In this document: positions 1 through 5,769 of the stretch, one piece after another
How positions within the stretch are numbered: the stretch's first letter is position 1
Layout: each line of letters starts with the position of its first letter
Assembly (NCBI GenBank): GCA_016214925.1
Contig: JACRMO010000051.1
Coordinates: forward strand, 1-6,408
Length of the DNA: 6,408 nt
Direction: 5' to 3'
Origin: Gammaproteobacteria bacterium
GTDB lineage: Bacteria > Pseudomonadota > Gammaproteobacteria > Thiohalobacterales > Thiohalobacteraceae
The notes under the pieces: model-generated
The model's database searches: none
The model's input: the letters and a program-made list of their open reading frames with translations, nothing else
What the model was told of the DNA's origin: nothing
Translations under genes and position numbers: made by a program

Positions 1-75
1 CGGTGGGGCCAGAACGAACAATATGAAAAAGCCCAGGCGATACACCAGGCGTTGGTCTTGCAGAGCAGATGGCAT
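1..75 (-). CDS. Partial membrane protein, N-terminal 25 codons (possible polyferredoxin-type protein)
   Basis: This minus-strand reading frame starts at ATG (73-75) and leaves the window at position 1. The 25 residues begin MPSALQDQR and then become a hydrophobic run, GFFILFVLAPP, preceded by basic residues (RLVYR), as expected for the first transmembrane helix of an inner-membrane protein. The start of the hydrophobic segment recalls membrane-bound 4Fe-4S polyferredoxins of the NosR/CcoG-like group (COG0348), but 25 residues cannot settle the family. An FNR/Anr box with a matching -10 element lies upstream at the expected distance, which supports a real divergent gene that responds to low oxygen. 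The ribosome binding site is weak: GAG at 83-85, 7 nt before the ATG. A GTG at 127-129 is in frame but lies upstream of the predicted transcription start. A competing + strand frame (1-117) was considered and judged less likely. Confidence 0.45.
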   Translation of the reverse strand, partial: MPSALQDQRLVYRLGFFILFVLAPP

Positions 76-103
76 AGTCCAGCTCGTCGGTGGGTGCGGC
101 AGA

Positions 104-116
104 TGGACGTACTGTA
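104..116 (-). promoter_or_regulatory. Predicted -10 element and transcription start of the divergent gene
   Basis: On the minus strand, TACAGT (116 down to 111) matches the sigma70 -10 consensus TATAAT at 4 of 6 bases, including the important first T, second A and last T. If transcription starts at the A at 104, this hexamer occupies -12 to -7 and the FNR box is centred exactly at -41.5. There is no clear -35 element, as is usual for class II FNR promoters. The leader would be about 28 nt long before the ATG at 73-75. Confidence 0.45.
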
Positions 117-138
117 GGACGCACGGCACGCGCCAACC

Positions 139-152
139 TTGATCGAAGTCAA
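139..152 (-). promoter_or_regulatory. FNR/Anr/Dnr-type operator
   Basis: The sequence TTGATCGAAGTCAA matches the FNR-family consensus TTGAT-N4-ATCAA at 9 of 10 defined positions. Its centre, between 145 and 146, is 41.5 bp upstream of position 104 on the minus strand, which is the standard class II activator position. It would place the divergent minus-strand gene under an oxygen- or nitric-oxide-sensing CRP/FNR regulator. Read toward the + strand gene at 309, no -10 element sits at the matching distance, so the minus strand is the more likely target. Confidence 0.6.
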
Positions 153-191
153 TTCATACAGGTGACTCGCACGTGTCGGGGGCGCCGCTTA

Positions 192-221
192 TTGACGGGC
201 TAACTCATTGTTGTGTCGAAT
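192..221 (+). promoter_or_regulatory. Candidate sigma70 promoter for the rightward cluster
   Basis: TTGACG (192-197, 5 of 6 to the -35 consensus) is followed after 18 bp by TCGAAT (216-221, 4 of 6 to the -10 consensus). Transcription would start near 228, giving a leader of about 80 nt before the ATG at 309. The spacing is acceptable but the -10 is weak, so this is only a candidate. Nothing else of note was found in 222-295: no riboswitch or strong hairpin is apparent. Confidence 0.3.
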
Positions 222-308
222 AAACTAAAGTTCCATCGATTTTTGCCGTTGACCACCCAGTAAGGTGCCCGGGGCGGAAGCGCGCCCGCAGTCGGGGGAG
301 TCTCGAAC

Positions 309-698
309 ATGACAGAACGCAGTTTTCGCTTGCTCATCGGTGTCTGGTTGGTGCTGGCCCTGTTGGCCGGGCAGCCGGTCGCCAGTTATGTGTTGATGGG
401 CGTGTTGTTGTTCGAGGCCATCACCAATTGGCGTGTGCCGATTCTGCTGGCGCGGTTCTCGCGCACCGCCACGGCGGTGGCTGAACCGGCGGCGACCGCG
501 CCGGGCGAGTGTCTGATCCCTTTCGAGGCGGAGCGCGCCTTTCGCTTAATTATTGCGGCCTCGATTGGGTTGCCGATGTATCTGGCGCCGGAGTTGCTGT
601 GGTGGCTGCCCTGGTTTGTCGCCTTCGCTTTGATCGGTGCCGGCCTGAGTGGCATGTGCCCCATGGTGCTGGCGCTGCGTTGGGTGGGGATGCGCTAG
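309..698 (+). CDS. Small inner-membrane protein with two DUF2892-like halves
   Basis: This 129-aa integral membrane protein has about four hydrophobic segments, at residues 6-20, 24-41, 78-95 and 97-115. A short Ala/Pro/Thr-rich soluble linker (about 51-72) separates the two pairs. The ending GMCPM (116-120) followed by LALRWVGM resembles the Cys-Pro end of DUF2892/YgaP-type membrane modules. The second half appears to repeat the first: ERSFRLLI (3-10) matches ERAFRLII (75-82), each followed by a helical hairpin. The Cys-Pro is present only in the second copy (C117); another Cys is at 68. The start is supported by GGGAG (296-300), 8 nt upstream. The stop lies only 3 nt before the next start, so the two genes are probably cotranscribed and translationally coupled. 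The biochemical role is unknown; the DUF2892 assignment is from pattern recognition, not from a search. Confidence 0.8.
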   Translation: MTERSFRLLIGVWLVLALLAGQPVASYVLMGVLLFEAITNWRVPILLARFSRTATAVAEPAATAPGECLIPFEAERAFRLIIAASIGLPMYLAPELLWWLPWFVAFALIGAGLSGMCPMVLALRWVGMR

Positions 699-701
699 CC
701 G

Positions 702-3125
702 ATGAATCAACAGCCGCGGACTCACGCTCCGGACCCGACGCCACACGCCAGTTTGTCCACCAAGGTGACGGTGATCGTCTTCTGGGGGTCGATCATCGTG
801 GGTCTGGTATTCGCCGTATTGTTATTGCAAAACCGCGAGGCGGAAACGCGTGAGGGGCGTGTAGCCATCGCGGACAGTCTCGCGTATCAGACCGATCGGC
901 TGTTCCACGAGCAGGAGCCGAATGTTACCGAGGCAACGGTCGCTTTGCAGCAGCTACTGATGGATCATGCGGAAGTCGGCATTGTATTGAAAGTGCGCGG
1001 GGAAGAGTTCATCAGTTTGAATGTCGATAATTCCGGTGTAGATCCGCAAACGCTGATGCGGCAAATCGATCTGCCTATAATCGATCAAAGCGCACATGAA
1101 CACGAAGGCGAACTCACGGTCACATTTCCGAATCTCGTACAGACGCTGCATACCGAGCGCAGCCACCTGCTGCTGACCTTGGGCGCCCTGCTGCTGTTGT
1201 TCGGCGCCGTGCTCAGGGGGTTGTTGGAGCGGATACTGACTCTGCCGATGGCGCAGATGGTACGCACCGCGCGTGCGCTCTCGGAAGGGCAAAGCGAACT
1301 GGGCTTCAATGCCGATCGGCGGGACGAATTCGGCTATCTGGCGAAATTCATCAACCATGCGCTCGAAGGCATGCGCGAATCGGCGCGCGATGCACAACGT
1401 TCCCGGGAACTCGCCGAGGTGACGCTGCATTCCATCGGCGACGGTGTCATTACCACCAACCACAACGGTCGGGTGGTGTACATGAACCCGGTGGCGGAGC
1501 GTCTTCTGCAGCAGGAACTCGAAGATGTGCGCGGCCAATTCCTGCAGGACATCATGCCGTTGGTGGACGAGGAGACCGATACGCCCTTGTTACACCCGAT
1601 TTTGAGTTGCCTGCGCGAGAACCGCACGGTGGAACTCGATGCCGAGTGCGCCTTGCTGCTGGCCTCGGGCGCACGTGTACCGATTGCCGATTCGGCGGCG
1701 CCCATCCGTGACGGTACCGGTGCGGTGCGTGGCGCGGTCATGGTGTTCCATGACGTCAGCGAAGCGCGGCAATTGCAGCGTGAATTGACGTATCAGGCCA
1801 GTCACGATCCGCTGACTGGCTTGTATAACCGTCGCGAATTCGATCGCGAGGTGCAGCGCGCCCTGGAGCGGACCGAGCGCGACGGACACCGGCACACGCT
1901 GTGCTATCTGGACCTGGATCAGTTCAAGGTGGTCAACGACACCTGCGGTCACGCGGCGGGCGATCAGTTGCTGCACAAACTGACGACCCACCTGCAAGCA
2001 ACGTTGCGCAAAGCCGATGTACTGGCGCGCCTGGGTGGCGATGAATTCGGTCTGTTGCTGACCCACTGTCCGCTGCACCGGGCGATGGAAGTGGCCGAGA
2101 GCCTGCGCGAGGTCGTTAGCGAGTTCCGTTTTCAGTGGCAGGACAAATCGTTCCAGATCAGTGTCAGTGTCGGCCTAGTGGAGCTGTCGCCAGCCATCGG
2201 CAGCGCGATGGAGGCGCTGGCGGCGGCGGATATGGCCTGTTATGCCGCCAAGGAAGATGGCCGCAACCGTATTCATGTTTATCATCCGGACAACGTCGAG
2301 CTGACACGGCGCCGCGAGGAAATGGGCATGGTCTCGGCAGTGCAGCGTGCGCTTGCCGACGACAGTCTGGAACTGTTCGCCCAGATCATCGCCCCGGTGC
2401 GCGCGGCAACGACGCTACCGCATTACGAGATTCTGGTGCGTATGCGCAACCCGGATGGAAGTTTTATCTCGCCTGGCGCGTTCATTCCCGCGGCCGAGCG
2501 TTTCCAGCTGATGTCCTCTATCGATCGTTGGGTGGTCAGTCATTCCTTGCGCTTCGCGGCGGCGCAGGCCCGTGGTGGGAAGCCCGTCGAGTTGTCGATC
2601 AACTTGTCCGGGCAGTCGCTGAGCGAGGATCAATTTCTGGACTTCGTCATCCGCGAGATCGATCAAAGCGGTGTGACACCGGAGTATCTGTGCTTCGAGA
2701 TCACGGAAACGGCGGCGATCAATAATATGTCGCGCGCGGTGCGCTTCATGACTTCCATCCGCCGCTTGGGTTGTCATTTCGCCCTGGACGATTTCGGCAG
2801 CGGCATGAGTTCGTTCGGCTATCTCAAGAGTCTGCCGGTCGACGTTCTCAAGATCGACGGCAGTTTCATCAAGCGGCTGCACGAAAGCCCGGTGGATCAG
2901 TCGATGGTGCGGGCGATTCAGGAAGTTGCGCGCCTGATGAACATGAAGACCGTCGCCGAGTTTGTCGAGAACGCTGAAATCCTGGAGATCCTCCGCGACA
3001 TCGGTATCGACCGCGCGCAGGGGTATTTCCTCGGCAAGCCCGCGCCGCTGGCCGAGTTGTTTAGCGGCGTCGAACAGCCCGCGGCGACACCCGCCGCGCC
3101 GCAACTGAAACTGGTCCGTTCTTGA
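702..3125 (+). CDS. Membrane sensor HAMP-PAS-GGDEF-EAL protein (c-di-GMP synthesis/hydrolysis)
   Basis: This 807-aa protein is predicted to make and/or break cyclic di-GMP at the inner membrane. The order is: TM1 (about 22-43), a periplasmic domain of about 110 aa that I do not recognise, TM2 (about 154-175), HAMP (about 172-226, with LTLP and DEFGYL), PAS (about 233-355), GGDEF (about 362-526) and EAL (about 540-790). The GGDEF motif (445-449) is intact, as are D404 (metal), N412 and D421 (guanine). An inhibitory I-site RKAD (436-439) sits exactly five residues before GGDEF, implying product inhibition. In the EAL domain the signature reads EILVR (E576), with N634 (INLS), E666 (FEITE), D696/D697 (DDFGSG), K717 (LKID), E753 and E756 (AEFVE) and Q773 (QGY). 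All expected metal and catalytic positions are therefore filled, and a bifunctional or switchable enzyme is plausible. GGGGA (686-690) lies 11 nt before the start, inside the end of the previous gene. The net activity cannot be told from sequence. Confidence 0.95.
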   Translation: MNQQPRTHAPDPTPHASLSTKVTVIVFWGSIIVGLVFAVLLLQNREAETREGRVAIADSLAYQTDRLFHEQEPNVTEATVALQQLLMDHAEVGIVLKVRGEEFISLNVDNSGVDPQTLMRQIDLPIIDQSAHEHEGELTVTFPNLVQTLHTERSHLLLTLGALLLLFGAVLRGLLERILTLPMAQMVRTARALSEGQSELGFNADRRDEFGYLAKFINHALEGMRESARDAQRSRELAEVTLHSIGDGVITTNHNGRVVYMNPVAERLLQQELEDVRGQFLQDIMPLVDEETDTPLLHPILSCLRENRTVELDAECALLLASGARVPIADSAAPIRDGTGAVRGAVMVFHDVSEARQLQRELTYQASHDPLTGLYNRREFDREVQRALERTERDGHRHTLCYLDLDQFKVVNDTCGHAAGDQLLHKLTTHLQATLRKADVLARLGGDEFGLLLTHCPLHRAMEVAESLREVVSEFRFQWQDKSFQISVSVGLVELSPAIGSAMEALAAADMACYAAKEDGRNRIHVYHPDNVELTRRREEMGMVSAVQRALADDSLELFAQIIAPVRAATTLPHYEILVRMRNPDGSFISPGAFIPAAERFQLMSSIDRWVVSHSLRFAAAQARGGKPVELSINLSGQSLSEDQFLDFVIREIDQSGVTPEYLCFEITETAAINNMSRAVRFMTSIRRLGCHFALDDFGSGMSSFGYLKSLPVDVLKIDGSFIKRLHESPVDQSMVRAIQEVARLMNMKTVAEFVENAEILEILRDIGIDRAQGYFLGKPAPLAELFSGVEQPAATPAAPQLKLVRS

Positions 3126-3190
3126 GGACGGCCACGGTTTAGCCGATACGCGCGTACACCAAGGATAAGGATCACAGTCAGGGACAGCAC

Positions 3191-4894
3191 ATGACGGAGC
3201 GCGGCACACTCGCCAATCTGAAACCGACCGACCTCCCGGCGCCGCCGCAGGAGGCCATCGGCATCGTGCGCGCCTGCGCGCGTTCCGACATCACCAGCAA
3301 GCGGCTGGCCGAGATCGTCACCCACAGCGCGGTGCTCACCGCCGAACTGCTGCGCATCGTCAACTCGGCGTTTTTCGGCTTTCGTGCCAAGGCAACATCC
3401 GCGGCGCATGCCGTGACCTTGCTCGGGCAACGGGCCCTGCGCAATCTGGCGCTGTGCGTGGCGATGCGCGATGCGTTGCGACCGGATGCCATTCCCGGTC
3501 TGGATATGTCCATGTATTGGGAGCAGGCCTTACGCCGCGCGGTGGCCGCGCGCTGTCTGTCCCGCGTCACGCGGCTCAATAGCGAAGACTGTTTCACCGC
3601 GGGGTTGCTCCAGGATTTCGGTCTGCTGGTCATGCTGTATATCGACCAGGATCGCGCCAGCGAGTGGCGGCGCTTGGCCGAGGCCGATCCCGATGAACGC
3701 TATGCCCTGGAGCAGAGTCTGTTCCAGACCACCCACGATCATGTGGGCGCGGCACTGGCCGCGGCCTGGGAGCTGCCACCGGAACTGCGCCAGGTGATGG
3801 CCGGACATCATTCGTTGCGCGATACCGATACCGCCGAGACGTTGGAGCTGTGCACGCTGGCGCAGTGCGCGGACTGGATGGCCGCCGTGTTTTCCGCCGC
3901 CGACAAACGGCCGGTGATCCGCCGCTGCCAACAGCTGTTGCACGCGCATTTCGGCCTTACGCCAGAGCAGGGCAACGATCTGCTTGAGGAAGTCGCTCAG
4001 GGTCTCAGCGCGGCCGGCGCGGCGATGGGCATGTCGGTGGGCGCGCAGATCACGCTGGCCGATGTGCTGCGCGAGGCCAATCTGCAATTGGTCGAGGACA
4101 ACCTCAGTTATCAGGAACTGACCTGGCGCTTGGAACAGGCGCTGGCGGAACGGGACCGCATCGCCGCCGAGCTCAACCGGGAGCTGGAGCTGGCACGCGA
4201 AGTGCAGCGCAGTCTCATGCCCCGGGATAGCGACGGGGATAGCAACGCCAGGGCGGGGATTCACGGCGTGAATACGTCGGCGCGCGAGCTGTCGGGGGAC
4301 TTTTACGACTATTTCCCGACGCGCAACGGCCAGATCCATTTCTGCATCGCCGATGTCGCGGGCAAAGGCATGAACGCGGCCCTGCTGATGGCCAAGGTCA
4401 GCAGTCTGTTCCGCTGCCTTGCCAAGAACGTGGCCGATCCGGCCGCACTGCTGGCGATGTTGAATCGCGAGATTGTCGAGACGTCGGTGCGCGGCATGTT
4501 CGTGACCATGATCGGTGGGCGGTATGACCCGCAGACCGGACAGGTGTGGCTGGCCAACGCCGGGCACCTGCCGGCGCTGTATCTGCCGGACATGGGGCCG
4601 GTACAAGAGATACCCGCCGACGCGCCGCCGTTGGGTGTGCTGGCGGAGGCGCAGTTTGTAACGCAGGAACTGAATTTGAACGCGGGCGTGTTGTATTTCT
4701 ACACCGATGGTCTGATCGAGGCGCGCCTGCCGTCCGGCGAGGAACTCGGTATCGCCGGATTGAAAGAGCTGCTACGCAAGCACGCAGGTGTTCCGGCATC
4801 GCTGCGCGCGCGGCGGCTGCTCGAAGCGGTGCGCGATGCGGAGATTCACGACGATTTGACACTGTTGATGATCGATTCCCATGCTCGATTTTAG
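3191..4894 (+). CDS. HDOD-domain / SpoIIE-type PP2C serine phosphatase (RsbU-like)
   Basis: This 567-aa cytoplasmic protein has an N-terminal HDOD domain (about 8-210), a helical linker and coiled coil (about 260-345, including REANLQLVEDN and ending REVQRSLMP), and a C-terminal PP2C/SpoIIE phosphatase domain (about 355-563). The metal-binding acidic residues expected for PP2C are present: D370 in LSGDFYD, D388 in IADVAGKG, D506 in YTDGLIEA and D554/D555 in HDDLTLL. The HDOD domain has QDFG (141-144) where true HD phosphohydrolases have His-Asp, as usual for HDOD, so it is likely a sensory or protein-binding module rather than an enzyme. By family, the protein should dephosphorylate a STAS-domain antagonist; the STAS gene two positions downstream is the obvious substrate. 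The start has AGGGA (3180-3184), 6 nt upstream. The gap of 65 nt after the GGDEF-EAL gene contains no clear terminator, so cotranscription is likely. Confidence 0.93.
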   Translation: MTERGTLANLKPTDLPAPPQEAIGIVRACARSDITSKRLAEIVTHSAVLTAELLRIVNSAFFGFRAKATSAAHAVTLLGQRALRNLALCVAMRDALRPDAIPGLDMSMYWEQALRRAVAARCLSRVTRLNSEDCFTAGLLQDFGLLVMLYIDQDRASEWRRLAEADPDERYALEQSLFQTTHDHVGAALAAAWELPPELRQVMAGHHSLRDTDTAETLELCTLAQCADWMAAVFSAADKRPVIRRCQQLLHAHFGLTPEQGNDLLEEVAQGLSAAGAAMGMSVGAQITLADVLREANLQLVEDNLSYQELTWRLEQALAERDRIAAELNRELELAREVQRSLMPRDSDGDSNARAGIHGVNTSARELSGDFYDYFPTRNGQIHFCIADVAGKGMNAALLMAKVSSLFRCLAKNVADPAALLAMLNREIVETSVRGMFVTMIGGRYDPQTGQVWLANAGHLPALYLPDMGPVQEIPADAPPLGVLAEAQFVTQELNLNAGVLYFYTDGLIEARLPSGEELGIAGLKELLRKHAGVPASLRARRLLEAVRDAEIHDDLTLLMIDSHARF

Positions 4895-4906
4895 GGGAAC
4901 GGAACC

Positions 4907-5338
4907 ATGACAGGTGAACGCTGGACAGTCGTGCAGGTACCGGCGCAGGCCGAACGCTTGCATGCACTGCGCAACCTGGTGCGCGAACAGGTGACTGCCT
5001 ATGGCTTCACACCGGCGTGCGTGGACAACTTGGTACTGGCGGTCAACGAGGCCTGTATGAATGTGATTCAGCATGGCTATCGTGGGGAAGCCGGCTTGCT
5101 CGAACTCGGCGTGAGCGCCGGTGTACACGGCATCGAGTTTCGTATCCGCGATCACGCGCCGGCGGTTACGCTGGACGATTGGCGGCCGCGCGATCTCAAT
5201 GAGCTGCGGCCCGGCGGATTGGGCGTGCATTTCATTCGTCAGATCATGGACGAGGTCGTCTATCTGCCGACGCCCGATGGCGCCGGCAATCTGCTCAGTA
5301 TGAAGAAATATCGGTCCGGCCAGGAGACGACAGCATGA
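4907..5338 (+). CDS. RsbW-like HATPase anti-sigma factor / serine kinase
   Basis: This 143-aa protein has the GHKL ATPase fold of small anti-sigma serine kinases (RsbW/SpoIIAB type). The N box is NEACMNVIQHGY, with catalytic E48 and Mg-binding N52. The G1 region is IRDHAPAV, with D82, where the usual DxGxP glycine is Ala (A84). The ATP-lid glycines are PGGLGVHFI (G103, G104, G106). By family, it should bind and phosphorylate the STAS protein encoded next and may hold a sigma factor or other target when the STAS protein is phosphorylated. No sigma factor gene lies in the window, so the sequestered partner is unknown. AGGGGA (4893-4898), overlapping the stop of the phosphatase gene, lies 8 nt before the ATG. 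The gene starts 12 nt after that stop and overlaps the next gene by 4 nt (ATGA), which points to coupled translation in one operon. Confidence 0.92.
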   Translation: MTGERWTVVQVPAQAERLHALRNLVREQVTAYGFTPACVDNLVLAVNEACMNVIQHGYRGEAGLLELGVSAGVHGIEFRIRDHAPAVTLDDWRPRDLNELRPGGLGVHFIRQIMDEVVYLPTPDGAGNLLSMKKYRSGQETTA

Positions 5339-5667
5339 GTGGTACGGTCCGGCAGGAAGGCAGCTACGCCATTGTGTGTTTGGGCGGCGAGATCGATCTG
5401 CACAGTTCGCCGGAGGCGCGCAAGCTGATCCTCGGTTGTTTGCAGGAAGGCAAACCGACATTGGTGGATCTCTCCGGCGTGGCCTATATCGACAGCTCCG
5501 GTGTGGCGAGTCTGGTGGAAGGCTTTCAATTGGCGCGTCAACGCCAGCTCGATTTCGGTCTGGTCGGCGTGAGTCCGGCGGCGCTGAATGTGCTCAAGCT
5601 GGCGCGACTCGACAAGGTGTTTCCGATCTATGCCAGCGTGCAGGAAGGCGTGGCGAGTGCGAAATGA
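5335..5667 (+). CDS. STAS-domain anti-sigma factor antagonist (RsbV/SpoIIAA-like)
   Basis: This 110-aa protein is a single STAS domain of typical length. The conserved phosphorylation loop reads VDLSGVAYIDSSG (44-56); by alignment with RsbV the accepted serine is S54, directly after D53. It is therefore expected to be phosphorylated by the HATPase encoded just upstream and dephosphorylated by the PP2C protein, alternating between free and kinase-bound states. AGGAG (5322-5326) lies 8 nt before the start, and the ATG overlaps the stop of the kinase gene (ATGA), giving matched expression. The next gene is an MlaE permease. Because the Mla transporter contains a STAS subunit (MlaB), this protein could also, or instead, act on the transporter. 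The intact phosphorylation site fits the partner-switch role best. Confidence 0.93.
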   Translation: MSGTVRQEGSYAIVCLGGEIDLHSSPEARKLILGCLQEGKPTLVDLSGVAYIDSSGVASLVEGFQLARQRQLDFGLVGVSPAALNVLKLARLDKVFPIYASVQEGVASAK

Positions 5668-5670
5668 ATG

Positions 5671-5745
5671 CACACCGGAGTGCACAGAGAACACAGAGAA
5701 TAATCAAAATGGTTTGCCTCTGTGATCTCTGTGTCCTCTGGTGTG
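5671..5745. repeat. Imperfect inverted repeat of CACAGAG units (dispersed-repeat-like hairpin)
   Basis: The arms are 5671-5698 and 5718-5745, 28 nt each, separated by a 19-nt loop. Twenty-four of the 28 positions pair perfectly and two more would form G-U pairs in RNA. The left arm contains a perfect tandem pair of the 9-mer CACAGAGAA (5683-5691 and 5692-5700). Its base composition is unlike the flanking genes. The motif recalls a CACAGAG/CTCTGTG hairpin family that I remember as occurring between genes in many proteobacteria and often yielding false short ORFs; that recollection could not be checked here. There is no T-run after the right arm, so it is not a standard intrinsic terminator, although the hairpin could still lower read-through or protect mRNA ends. 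It fills most of the 102-nt gap between the STAS and MlaE genes. Confidence 0.85.
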
Positions 5746-5769
5746 AATAATCAACTGGAAAATAGCGGC

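Noticed and set aside
1..117. Open + strand frame ending at TAG 115-117 (38 residues, RWGQNEQYEKAQAIHQ...)
   Set aside because: It could be the C-terminus of a helical protein, but it uses rare codons (AGA, ATA). The opposite strand offers a better membrane-protein start together with an FNR box and -10 element in register. The leftward sequence would decide.
127..129. GTG start for the minus-strand gene with AAGG at 137-140
   Set aside because: The ribosome binding site looks good, but it overlaps the FNR box and lies upstream of the predicted transcription start at 104. The extra residues also look unlike a protein N-terminus.
3126..3190. Possible promoter or terminator between the GGDEF-EAL and phosphatase genes
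   Set aside because: Only a short TACGCGCGTA palindrome (3147-3156) was seen, with no convincing -35/-10 pair or stem followed by T residues.
3530..4606. Long minus-strand open frame opposite the phosphatase gene (358 codons)
   Set aside because: It is antisense to a gene with clear HDOD and PP2C motifs. It is rich in His, Arg and Gln with no recognisable domain, as expected for a high-GC shadow. The same applies to the other minus-strand frames, such as 954-1538 and 2415-3209.
5743..5745. In-frame GTG as an earlier start of the MlaE gene
   Set aside because: It is in the last bases of the inverted repeat and has no Shine-Dalgarno site. The ATG at 5770 has GGAA at a suitable distance and gives a normal N-terminus.
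5376..5750. Alternative + frame through the STAS gene ending in LCDLCVLWCE
   Set aside because: It is a shadow of the STAS gene that reads into the CACAGAG repeat; Cys-rich endings of this sort are typical of false ORFs over such repeats.
5671..5769. Inverted repeat as a rho-independent terminator
   Set aside because: The stem is not followed by a T-rich run (AATAATCAACTGG follows), and the loop is 19 nt, so termination is not supported by sequence.
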